DNA from: Carettochelys insculpta
Taxonomy: Eukaryota > Chordata > Testudines > Carettochelyidae
Length of the DNA stretch: 64,000 nucleotides
NCBI RefSeq assembly: GCF_033958435.1
Contig: NC_134141.1
Span: forward strand, 97,939,001-98,003,000
Direction of reading: 5' to 3'
The notes beneath the pieces are model-generated. The model worked only from the letters and a program-made list of their open reading frames with translations, was not told the origin of the DNA and ran no database searches. Within the stretch, counting starts at the first letter, position 1; each line of letters opens with the position of its first letter. Positions 34,600 to 45,369 of the stretch are shown in pieces. A program made the translations under genes and the position numbers.

Positions 34600-36959
34600 A
34601 TGAAGTTGTATCAGCACAATGAGTGTGGGAGGGCGGACAGAAAATGTGAAAAAAAATGGCAAAATGTTTTGTGATCCTTCCCCAATCCCTCCCCTCCCAG
34701 AAAATGTTGGTTTCACTGGAAATTTTTCCACCAGCTCTGATTATTAGACATGTACATCACAGAAACCTTTGTAAACATATGCTCAGTGTGTGACAGGATG
34801 TTGCTAATACTGACTTGTAATTCACAATGGAAGCAGGTTTTTATTTGATAAGTTCACTTAGGTAAAAAATTGTAGAATTGAGGTATTATTACAAAACATT
34901 TGTGTTGTGAAATAAATGATGCAACCTTTGCCTTCTAGGAAATGCTGTTTGAAGTAGTTTGGTGGGATGTGATGAGTCATTGTAATTAGACAAGACATCT
35001 AAGTATTCAAGAACAAACTGCGAGCAACAGCTGTGAATTGGCCAGAGTGACAGATAACATGGACAATGGGTTCCGTTTTTAACTTCCATGATGATGGGAA
35101 ATCTTGTCTGTGTTAGTTTAGACATACTATATAGATGTATGCACTTTTCATATATGCTTGTTATTTAAGCAGTTTCCAAAATGGTGTGTGTGCAGTTATT
35201 TTATATTTAATGACAGTCCAAAGTTCCTTGCTATTGTAGTTTTGCCCCAGTGCATACTTTCATAATACATTTTTTCCAGGGTCACTGTTGGGGGAAGGCA
35301 AAGAGAGCAATTGCCATGTGGCCTGGAGATTCAAAGGGGCCTGGAGCTCCCAGCCCCCACCAGAGCCTGGGGCCCCTTTGTATTGCTGCTGGAGTATTGC
35401 TCTGCATAGCTCTGAGGGTTGGAGGGGTGGATCATACCACAGTCTGGCTAGAATTAAGGACTGACTGTTCTCAGCCCTGCCCCTTTCCAGGAGCACAGAT
35501 CCTCTCCCTGAAACCCACACATACCTTGTCCCAGGGCCCACAGTGGATGTCAGCTGTTGCTGGTTTTTTTCCATTCACATGACAAATATCTCTCATATTA
35601 TGGTTCTTTCATATCACTCAGGAAGCAACATTATATCACACAAACAAAATATTCAGCCAATCTGGACACATTGTTATTTATTAATAAAATGTATGAAACA
35701 AGTCTACAGAAGAGAAGCAAACGTACAGAATTTAACAGGCTTTCTTATGATTCTCCCTCTTAAAAAGTGTGCAAAATTCAAAGACTTATTACCATTAAGT
35801 GGTGTAATAAACCATGGTGCTCACCCCCCTTGGTCTCATTCCCCTGCCCCAACTGATGGTCATGCATTGTCCATATAATGCCTTGCTTACAGCAGTTTCC
35901 AAAAGAGGCTGAAGTGGAGGTGTAGCTGATGAGTGGCCACTGCACCAGGCTCCAATCTTGAGGTTTGTGGGTTTGTATCTTGCTTGCTCTGACATTGAAA
36001 GGCCACCTTTAGTTCACCTGCTTGCAAAATGGGTATCTGATTCCAAGACTTAGACAAGCCAAAGATGGTTGGATGTGATATTAGCCACTTTGCTGATGAG
36101 CCAGTGCCTTAAACCACATCAGCCTAGTCAATCATCTGTGATTTTCATTAAGGTTCTAACTCCACTCTACATATAATTTGAAGAAGAGAGCTTTTGCCTT
36201 CACCATATGCACAGTCTAGTGATACCTTTTCATCAGCATACAGTGTTCTTTAATTGCCTCACATAAAAATTCTTTGGGATAAGATTTCTGTCAATACTGA
36301 TGCTGGAAGTCAAAAAGTGGAAAAAATCTCAACCAGTGGCAGAGGAATTTAATTTAACATGAGATCAGTTTTTGAACACTGATGCTTAAGTTGCATCAGT
36401 AAAAGAATTGCAACATATACTCCCTGTTTATGCAAAGTGTATACTGGTATGTTCAAAATGTCTATCTGCATATTTGATGGTATGATTTAGAAATCAAAGT
36501 TCAAAGTGTTGTATTTAATGACACACAAATATTCATGCTTCAAATACTTATTTAGGCAGAGGTAATTACTCAGCTGATGGACTGGAGCTATGACAATTTA
36601 CACCAATTGACAAACTATTTACAAGTTTATGAATAAATGAGGACATAATTCAAAAATCAGCATAATGCATTATTTTTGTGTAAATTTACTAAACCATTAT
36701 CAATTATTTATACTGTGCTGAAAGGGACTTATTGCTTTATACCGTGATGATGGACTCAGGGCAGAAATCCAGAAACTCCTTAGCATTTTCAAGTAAAGAG
36801 AAAAGGGCACAAGATGGATAAAATTGGGCTGGGAAGAAATTTCATTTAATAAAGTTTCTGAGAAGTGTATACATGTGCAAGAACACTTTTTCGTTCATAT
36901 GTACATCTTTTTGCCTTTGCTTTTAGTAAAAAATAACTAGCAATATAATTAACAAAACT

Positions 36960-37135
36960 GAAAAGCAGTCCTGTAGCACTTTAAAGACTAACAAATTTAT
37001 GAGGTGATGAGCTTTCTTGGGCAGACCCACTTCTTCAGATCACCCAATACATTATTTTGTTAGTCTTTAAAGTGCTACAGGACTGCTCTTTTGTTTTGTT
37101 CAGATACAGACTAACACGGCTACCTCTCTGTTACT
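36960..37135. mobile_element. Penelope-like element end, palindromic
   Basis: The left arm (aaaagcagtcctgtagcact ... cagacccacttcttcagatc) is mirrored by a right arm (cattattttgttagtcttta ... gtgctacaggactgct), followed by cagatacagactaacacggc. The body between the arms is gone. Same family as 15908-16125. Confidence 0.82.
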
Positions 37136-38192
37136 AGCGATATAATGGCAGATGATCCTGTATGCAGTATATGATAAATCTGAAAAGATTAGGTTAGCTT
37201 AAAATTTAGGACATATGTCTCATGTTGGTGCAATCCTTATCCCCACTCTGGCTTCTGTATGTCAGGCAAAAATACTGGCCTAACATCACAGGGCTGCAAA
37301 GCCTTTGTGCCATCTGGAGGACCTCCCTCTGTGCGGGCACTGCAGAAGACAATCATATGGCTGCCTGCTGAAGATTTCTCAACAAGTCTTGACATAAGAT
37401 TTGTGGTAAGGGCAGGGCCAACAGTAGGAGGAGTGCATTTAGGGTGAGGCCAGATTGTGCTGCACTGCAGTCCATGGAAACTGCTATACTTTAATAGGTC
37501 CCCCAGGGCAGCATAAAGTACATAGGAGACTTCTAAAATTCTTAGAATGACCCAGGATTGGAAAGGGAGGTTTAGTGCTTCCTCCTCTAGGCTGTGAGTT
37601 CTGTTATGTCTCAGAAGCACAACACAGAATATCACTCTTTAAATCAGTTTACAGAACACCAGAATGAATCATCTCTCACCTATCTTAAGTCCCTATCCTT
37701 AAAAAAAACCAAAAAACCAAAAAAAAACCCAAAACCACCTCTGTATCAGTATCAATAATTTCAAAGGGCCTCTGGGGACAAAACGTTCCTTCTCTACAAG
37801 ATTGGGCCCCTCAGTCTTCTAAAATTGTATTGGGTATACACACCAGCCCTGCTGATAAACTTTTTTAAACCAAAAAACCCTCAAAAGTTCCTACCCACCA
37901 ACTGTTAATTATTATATTGACACTTCCCTGCTTCTTAATTAACAGAATCAAAAGGTCCTTGAGAGGTTTCTGAGATTTGCACCATAGTTTCAATGGAGTC
38001 TTCTGTGGATAGTGTGATAAGGGCCATATTGCTTTTGCTATGGCATGTGCAAAGGTTGTAGGGGGTACAAACAGAGCACTGCTAATCACTGCTAATGCAG
38101 GTTGAGTGATAAGGAAGTATTCCATCACAGCACTTATGTGTGTACTAGTTATGTTTAAGTAGTTTCTTTTTTTTTAAAAAATGAGACTCTAA

Positions 38193-38619
38193 AGCTATGT
38201 CTACACTAGAGGATTTTGTTAACAAAACTTGGGGAACGCCCAAATTCCCAATGTGTTCCGTCGACAGTAATTCGACAGAATGCTGCACTTTTGTCAACAG
38301 CATTCCGCTGTTCTCCCATCAGGCAGAATGCCTCTGTTGACAGAGATCTGTTGACTGAAAGCCAATCTGGACATTCCGGCAGGCCCTCTGTCAACAGACA
38401 GAGCATCTGGGACACTGGGCAGTCCTGTCTGCTGTACTTTCAGTTGGTTGTTTTGTCGAGGGAGTGGCCAGGCAGTCCGGCTGCTCTTTGTTGACAGAGT
38501 GGATTGCACTTGTGGTGATTCACTTGGCAATGTGGCAGTGATCTGTCAACAGAAATTTTGTCAGAAAATATCTTCCAACAAAAACTTCTGTTGACAAATC
38601 ACTGTAATCTAGACATGCC
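38193..38619. mobile_element. MITE, gttgacag family, with TAA target sites
   Basis: Ends agctatgtctacactagagg and (reverse strand) ggcatgtctagattac. TAA flanks both sides (38190-38192, 38620-38622), fitting the TWA preference of PIF/Harbinger. Internal tctgttgacag and gtcaacag blocks in both orientations match 10915-11163. Non-coding; overlapping open frames on both strands reflect the palindromes. Confidence 0.82.
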
Positions 38620-39521
38620 TAAGAGAGAAGAATGAGCAGGAAGAATGCACCACAATGCAAGCAGAGAAGACTATTATTGCATGTACGATGCAAAGAGTGA
38701 CTTAAATGGATGAAAATGAGCTTTACCTAGGAAGGATACTTATGTATTCTTTCCCTAGGGAAATATATTGTATACAAAATCATGGTTGATGATGCATATT
38801 ACTCAATAACAGCATTGAGTAGAAATGAAATGAAACATTTCATTAAAAATATCACTTAATGGATTGTGACTGTTGAAAAGTGAAGAACTTAGAAGTCAGG
38901 ATATGCTACAGTTTAAATTACCTGACTTTACACAGCTCCATTATATTATAATATACACATTTTTACACAGCAGTTAATCAGGTGTAGGGAAGGAAGGATG
39001 GCCTTATAGTTAAAAGACAACACAGGAATTCAGGTGACTGGGATGAGGGGTGTCACTTCCTGCTCTGCCACAGACTTCCTGTGTGACTGTAGGTGAGGTC
39101 TTGATCTCTACAAAACTAGGGATAAAAACATTTTCCCCATCTCCCAGGGATGGTCTGAGGCTACATGTGTTAACATTTGTGAGGCACACCATATTAAGAA
39201 CCTCAGGCAGCAGCATCTATTTGGGGCCATGTCTGTGTGCCTACAGCGTGCAAACTTGTGCTCTTATAGTGTGCAAACTGGACCATAGACAATGAATGAA
39301 GAAGCTATTTAATTGTTGTTTTCATCTTCACAGTGCAATGAGTGGACTGCTGGTCATTCCGCTGCTGACCATTTTGCACACTGAATGGAGCTGGGGATTT
39401 TACATGCCACTTTTTGAATCCTAATTTTCCTTCCTTTCAGGTTCTTATACTATGACCATCACCATGACAACAGAGCACCCATGCTTTTTGAAGGCTCATT
39501 TCTGCTCTCAGTTATCACACC

Positions 39522-39650
39522 ATCACAGAGCACTAGAACTGGAAGAAACCTCTAGAGGGCATCAAGTCCAGTCCCCTGTCCCCACAGCAGGACCACGCAC
39601 CATCTATATCATCCCTGTTAGAAATGTATCCAACCTGCCTCCGTATACCT
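39522..39650 (-). mobile_element. CR1 3'-end fragment
   Basis: cactagaactggaagaaacc, tctagagggcatcaagtcca, gtcccctgtcc and cagcaggacc are the reverse complement of the CR1 3' region in the expected order. Confidence 0.75.
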
Positions 39651-39848
39651 GTGGAGTAAGCCCACTGACTTTGGTGGATTTACTCTGAACAAACTCTATG
39701 GGACAGGATAGGCCCAGTTATTTATAAAGTTCATGTTGTAAGTCTGCCATACTTTCTAATGAAGTACTAAACACGGGCAATTCCAGTCTGGCTATTATTG
39801 TGCAATCATAATCTTCCTTGCATATGAAAGAAAGCTGATAAACACTTT

Positions 39849-40305
39849 GGCCATTTCTACACAGGCCACTTTCTTTGAAAGTGGCATAGTAATACCTGGC
39901 CCGAAATATGCTAATGAGGTGTGGATGCAAATTCCCCGTGCCTCATTAGCATACAGTCACGTGATTTGGAGTCCAGAAGATCGTTCTTCCAGACTCGAAA
40001 ACACTGTTTAGAAGCATGGCCCCCAAGGGGTCTTCTGGAAGGAAGTCCTCCTTCTGGAGGCCCCTTCTTCCCAAAAATTTTTGGGAAGAAGGGGCCTCTG
40101 GAAGAAGGACTTCCTTCCAGAAGCTCTCCTGGGGCCGTGCTTCTACATGGCGTTTTGGAGTCCGGAAGAACGGTCTTCCGGACTCCAAATCACGTGACCG
40201 TATGCTAATGAGGCACGGGGAATTTGCATCTGCACCTCATTAGCATATTTTGGACCGTGTATTACCATGCCACTTTCAAAGAAAGTGGCCTGTGTAGAAA
40301 CGGCC
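39849..40305. mobile_element. Palindromic MITE, 'ctacacaggccac' family, copy 1
   Basis: Ends ggccatttctacacaggcca and tggcctgtgtagaaacggcc are reverse complements with one mismatch. TTT lies on both sides (39846-39848, 40306-40308). The centre is a near-perfect hairpin around 40080 (cttcccaaaaatttttgggaag). It shares the family with 42213-42664. Non-coding. Confidence 0.9.
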
Positions 40306-41299
40306 TTTCAAATGAACTCATACTTGCTATAGTCATGACTTTCAAGCCATGCCAATGAGTACCATATAAGATAAAGATACCTGATTTCCTCCCAGACACC
40401 TTTCAAACATGAAGCACACCCTAGTAAATTTCCAGAGCTCTATTTGCCAACTTCAGCCAAATTCAGCCAATGGTCACTTTTTTAGAAAAATCTACACTCT
40501 TATTAAAAAGTAACAATATATCTGATAAAACTATTATCAAAATATAAAACAAATATACCTGACATGTTGTGTTCTTTGGAAAAACTACAGTGGTTTTTGC
40601 ATTTCAGTGAAATTTGTATCAAGGACATGAATAAACTCCAGTGTCTAAATGCTGGGCTAGTTTTGGAAGATGAAGGCATATCCACATAGGCTCATCTTAT
40701 AGAAGGAAGGCAACCCATGTGAAAGATAGAGGCAGCATTACATTAAAGATTACTAGTGCTCTAAGTGATTTTAGAAAAACAGAAATATCATTTTAGTATC
40801 TGTTTCAGTGTATTATAAAACATTTTAAATCTTCGCTACAAAATAATTATCATTTGTTAACTGCTTAGTTGGCATACAAATTTTGCATCAATACTTAAAG
40901 CTGTAAGTAATGAGTGAGGTGTGGTTTGTAACACAGAAAGCTTGCCAGTGTTTTTCTAACTGTTCTTTTGATAATTATCTTCTTCAGAACTTTCAGACTA
41001 CTGAATTAAATAGCTACACAGTAACTTCTCCCGGATATTTCAAGAAACTACCCTATTGGCTAGCCCTACATACATCGTAAGCTGTAAAATTTTCAGGGTG
41101 CCTCTAAAAAACATCTACTACAATATTTCTGGGCACATGAGTTTGTGAATCTAAGGGTAGGTCTACATAGCAGAGTTATTTTGAAATAGCTGTTATTTTG
41201 AAACATCTATCCTAACATCTACACAATGCAACTGCTATTTCAAAATAATTTCAAAATAGTGTTTGGCTTATTTTGAAATTGGTAAACCTCATTCTTTGA

Positions 41300-41603
41300 G
41301 GCTGTGGCCACATTACCCCTCTATTTTGGAAGGGGCATGTTAATGAGGGATTTTGGAAGATGCTAATGAGGCGTTGACATGAGGCGTTGACATGACAGAG
41401 CCTCATTAGCATATTGGTGGCCACATGTAATTAAAAAGTGCCACTTTCAGAATGCATGTCTCCTCTTTAGATGGGGGCCTTTCGAAAGGACCCCCTGACT
41501 CTGAAAATCCCTTCTTCCTATTTGTCAGTGCCTCATAAGCATCTGCCAAAATCCCTCATTACCATGCCGCTTCTGAAAGGAGGGGGCTAGTGCAGACACA
41601 GCC
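41300..41603. mobile_element. Nested 'ctagcccc'-family MITE, first
   Basis: Ends ggctgtggccacattacccc and gggggctagtgcagacacagcc. Contains the family's gcctcattagcat and gggcctttcgaaagga blocks, plus a short local duplication (gaggcgttgacat twice in a row near 41370-41393). Flanking triplets TGA/TGT are not identical. It lies within the outer element 41155-42209. Confidence 0.85.
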
Positions 41604-41690
41604 TGTCTCTACTTTGAAAGAGACTGTGTGTGCGGACACTGTATTTTGAAATAGCTGAGTGCTATTTCAAAATGCATTTTGGGTTATGTC

Positions 41691-42111
41691 TACACTAGCC
41701 CCTGCCTTTCACAAGGGGATGCTAATAAGACACTTGTGGAGATGCTAATGAGGCACTGCCATGAACATGCAGTGTCTCATTAGCATAATGCTGGCCGCGG
41801 TGATTCGAAAGTGCTGCTTTCGAATCGTGCACCGGCCATGTAGCCGTGGGCCTTTCTAAAGGACCCCCCAGTCTTTGAAAGCCCTTTATTCCAATTTGGT
41901 TTTATCAATAAGGGGCTTTTGAAGACTGGGGGTCATTTTGAAAGGCCCACATCTACACAGGCAGCGCGCAATTCAGAAGTGGCACTTTCGAATTGCCATG
42001 GCAGGCATTATGCTAATGAAGTGCTGTCATTCATAGCAACACCTCATTAGCATCTGCCAAAATGTCTCATTAGCATCCCCCCTTCGAAAAGCAGGGGCTA
42101 GTGTAGACATA
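41691..42111. mobile_element. Nested 'ctagcccc'-family MITE, second
   Basis: Ends ggttatgtctacactagccc and gggctagtgtagacatagc are reverse complements with few mismatches. Internal mirrored blocks are gctttcgaatcg / attcagaagtggc and gaaagccctttattccaatt. TTTTG occurs on both sides, possibly partly by chance. It is inserted in the same outer MITE as 41300-41603. Confidence 0.87.
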
Positions 42112-42212
42112 GCTTTTGTGTGTAGCAGCGTTATTTTGAAATAAGTTATTCTAGAATACCTTTTCCAGAAAAGCTTATTTCAAAATAAGGATGCTGTGTA
42201 GACATACCCTAA

Positions 42213-42664
42213 GGCCGTTTCTACACAGGCCACTTTCTTTGAAAGTGGCATGGTAATACATGGCCCGAAATACACTAATGAGGCCTGGATGCAAATTCTC
42301 CGTGCCTCATTAGCATACGGTCACATGATTTGGAGTCCGGAAGACTGTTCTTCTGGATTCCAAAACGCTGTTTAGAAGCACGGCCCCGAGGGGTCTTCCA
42401 GAAGGAAGTCCTTCTTCCAGAGGCCCCTTCTTCCCAAAAATTTTCGGGAAGAAGGGGCCTCCGGAAGGACTTCCTTCCGGAAGCCCCCCCAGGGCCACGC
42501 TTCTACACGGCATTTTGGAGTCCAGAAGAACAGTCTTCCGGACTCCGAATCACCTGACCGTATGCTGTGAAGCGCGGACAATTTGCATCTGCACCTCATT
42601 AGCATATTTCGGGCTGTGTATTACCTTGCCACTTTCGAAGAAAGTGGCCTGTATAGAAACAGCC
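42213..42664. mobile_element. Palindromic MITE, 'ctacacaggccac' family, copy 2
   Basis: Ends ggccgtttctacacaggcca and tggcctgtatagaaacagcc with a large central hairpin around 42440. TAA flanks both ends (42210-42212, 42665-42667). The left TAA is also the right target site of the preceding element, so the two abut. Close relative of 39849-40305. Confidence 0.92.
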
Positions 42665-43113
42665 TAAATGTGCATCTGTTTACTGGCAAACAAACCTGCT
42701 GTGCTTGTAATTATTGTGAGCACAATTTTACAGGCCTGATTAAAAAAACAACAGATTCTGGTTCAGACATTTGTATGAGTTAAGCAATCAATCCTGAATG
42801 GTTTTGTTAATAATACAAATGTATTTAATAGAATGGCCTCTGTACATCTGGATGAACTGCATTAAGAAGTAAGAAAAGTTCTTAGCATAGCAAACTCTGC
42901 AGTTGCCCATTTCCTCTAGATTTCCATTTGCCAAATATACCCAACTATATCTGGTGCCTGCTCAAGGTCTGAAAGTCTGGCCTAGCCAATTGTCAGGATA
43001 TTATGAGAAATGACTATTGCCCATTTTTGCTGTTGGAAGTGAAAACATACGGTAAAGATATTGTGATTACTGCTTTCTTGCACAATTTGGGCCAAAGAAT
43101 TATTTCACTTGTT

Positions 43114-43795
43114 GGCTACGTCTACACGTGCACGCTACATCGAAATAGTCTATTTTGATGAATAACGTCTACACGTCCTCCAGGGCTGGCAACGTCGATG
43201 TTCAACTTCGACGTTGGGCAGCACCACATCGAAATAGGCGCTGCGAGGGAACGTCTACACGCCAAAGTAGCACACATCGAAATAAGGGTGCCAGGAACAG
43301 CTGCAGACAGGGTCACAGGGCGGACTCAACAGCCAGCTGCTCCCTTAAAGGGCCCCTCCCAGACACAGTTGCACTAAACAACACAAGATCCACAGAGCCG
43401 ACAACTGGTTGCAGACCCTGTGCATGCAGCATGGATCCCCAGCTGCAGCAGCAGCAGCCAGAAGCCCCGGGCTAAGGGCTGCTGCACATGGTGACCATAG
43501 AGCCCCGCAGGGGCTGGAGAGAGAGCGTCTTTCAACCCCTCAGCTGATGGCCGCCATGGAGGACCCCGCTATTTCGATGTTGTGGGACGTGGATCGTCTA
43601 CACGTGCCCTACTTCGACGTTCAACTTCGAAGTAGGGCGCTATTCCCATCCCCTCATGGGGTTAGCGACTTCGACGTCTCGCCGCCTAACATCGATTTCA
43701 ACTTTGAAATAGCGCCCAATACGTGTAGCCGTGATGGGCGCTATTTCGAAGTTGGCACCGCTACTTCGAAGTAGCGTGCACGTGTAGACGCGGCC
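43114..43795. mobile_element. CpG-rich MITE with 'cgtctacacgtgcacgctac' ends
   Basis: 682 bp. Ends ggctacgtctacacgtgcac and gtgcacgtgtagacgcggcc are reverse complements with two mismatches. GTT flanks both sides (43111-43113, 43796-43798), a 3-bp duplication. Subterminal cttcgaagta and aacttcgacgttg motifs recur in both orientations. The many surviving CpGs suggest a young copy. It lies about 330 bp beyond the ITGA1 stop. Open frames inside are not conserved proteins. Confidence 0.9.
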
Positions 43796-44120
43796 GTTTT
43801 AAAAAAAGAACATACTATTTTCCCCTATACAAAACAACTCAGAATCTTAAAATTGAGTTACTCTCCAAAAAAGAGTAACAGCTTAAGATATTTTCCAACA
43901 TATTACAAAATACTATGTGGTTGTCTTTCCCCTTTTTAACATTTGCCTATATACTTCGTTGTTTATCTTAAAAAAACCCCTCAATTAGTTCATCATGAAG
44001 TTTAGAAAATAGTGTGACCATCAAATTTATAACTATATTTTTAGATTTACAGTCATGTATTTGAGGCAGACCTGAGGACAGATCATTGTTTAATTGCAAC
44101 ATGTCTTCCTTTGGTAGAAT

Positions 44121-44165
44121 TCATTTCTCCATTTTCTTCTTTAGTGGCCTTTTGAAAAATCCAAT
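44121..44165 (-). CDS. ITGA1: ITGA1 terminal coding exon (cytoplasmic tail and stop)
   Basis: 45 coding nt after acceptor TATACAG: 14 residues IGFFKRPLKKKMEK and TGA. GFFKR is the conserved integrin alpha motif that holds the beta tail in the inactive state. The very short basic tail PLKKKMEK is typical of alpha-1 and distinguishes it from alpha-2. The 3' UTR continues to lower coordinates. Confidence 0.96.
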   Translation of the reverse strand: MGFFKRPLKKKMEK

Positions 44166-45369
44166 CTGTATATGGAAGAAAAAAATAATGCAATTCAAAA
44201 CGGTTTCAGAAACATCTGTGACACTTTGGCAAAGCTTAAATGTTTTTATTTACTGTTTTAAAGCCGGCAGCTGATACCAATTCACTTACCACTGAAGTAC
44301 AATGTTGCTTTAACAGAATTGAAAAACAATGACATCTCTCATGCTGACAAACTGAGAGCAAAGTCAATGAACAATGATCACCAAAAAAAAAAAATTGTCA
44401 AGTCTTCATACAAACTAATAATACTTGGAAGTCTGTTGAATAAACATTAGTTTACCATTTAAATGCCAGATTTTCCAGTAGTTACTTTTGCTAATTACTT
44501 ACATGCTAATGGGACATACTGAGTTTTGGGTTTGAGAAGACTGCCCACTTGTGGCAAAATATTTGAGCACAGCAGTAAAGTGGAATGTCGTAATTTATGA
44601 ATTTCTGATCATCAGGTCCCTTCATGTATCTCAAATTGAGGCACTCCAAAATTATTATTCACTTTTAAGTTTATTGCCTAATTGCACAATTCATAGCTTA
44701 TACCTACATAATAGAAAAATAAGACCTTAAGATCAGCTGAAGAAATATGAGCAAATATTGTGCCTCCCATGAGCATACATACAAATCAAGTGATTGAATA
44801 TATGTAAACGGTTAATTAAGAATGTAATCAGTTTAATTATATGTTCGAATGGCTGTGTGTTTACAATACTGTATCTATGTAGACTGTTGCATATGGACCT
44901 CATGACTCCCTTTTAAAATGTAGCCTAATGTATACAGTTCTATATTTAAAAGGGAAAAACATTATGAATGACTACTGATACAAAATGTTACTAGCGCCAT
45001 CTCTCTAATACACTTCTGTTAGGTGTAAAACAGACTAGCAATCATGAGGTCTCTAGTTGATTTCATGGAGTTTGACTCTTCTCCCATTTCATGGTATAGG
45101 AATTCTGCTTGGGATAGTTAGTGACTTCTAATCTTGGATTACATTTCACAGCTACAACAGTGTTCTATTTCAAGAGATAGTACAATGAATTGTTAAAGGG
45201 CTTGCAAGGTGTTAAATGTTCACTGTAGGATTCTGTTAAATGTGAATTCCTATTGAGTTGACTGAAAGAGAAGGGCATCCAACTTCAAGAAGTGCTCATA
45301 ACTTTGCAAGATCAAACTGTGAATCCTTGGATTTCCGTGATACTTGTGAGTAGGTATTTAGGGCCTGAC

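Larger units (their letters stand above)
41155..42209. mobile_element. Harbinger-type MITE with TAA sites, host to two nested MITEs
   Basis: Outer ends gggtaggtctacatagcaga and (reverse strand) agggtatgtctacacagcat with attttgaaata repeats just inside. TAA occurs on both sides (41152-41154, 42210-42212). About 720 bp of the 1055 bp are two later insertions of another MITE family (41300-41603 and 41691-42111), which split the outer element into three pieces. Confidence 0.88.
13443..44120. other. ITGA1-ITGA2 intergenic region; unassigned stretches
   Basis: Between the ITGA2 start and the ITGA1 stop. Besides the listed elements, I see no gene or clear repeat in 17175-18265, 19015-19375, 19685-20115, 23765-26840, 31565-31975, 33475-34200, 34605-36955, 37140-38190, 38625-39520, 40310-41150 and 42670-43110. 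43800-44120 is probably ITGA1 3' UTR. 31565-31975 is a moderately ordered stretch that could be an LTR fragment, without proof. 37690-37735 is an A-rich aaaaccaaaaaacc low-complexity run. Confidence 0.5.
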
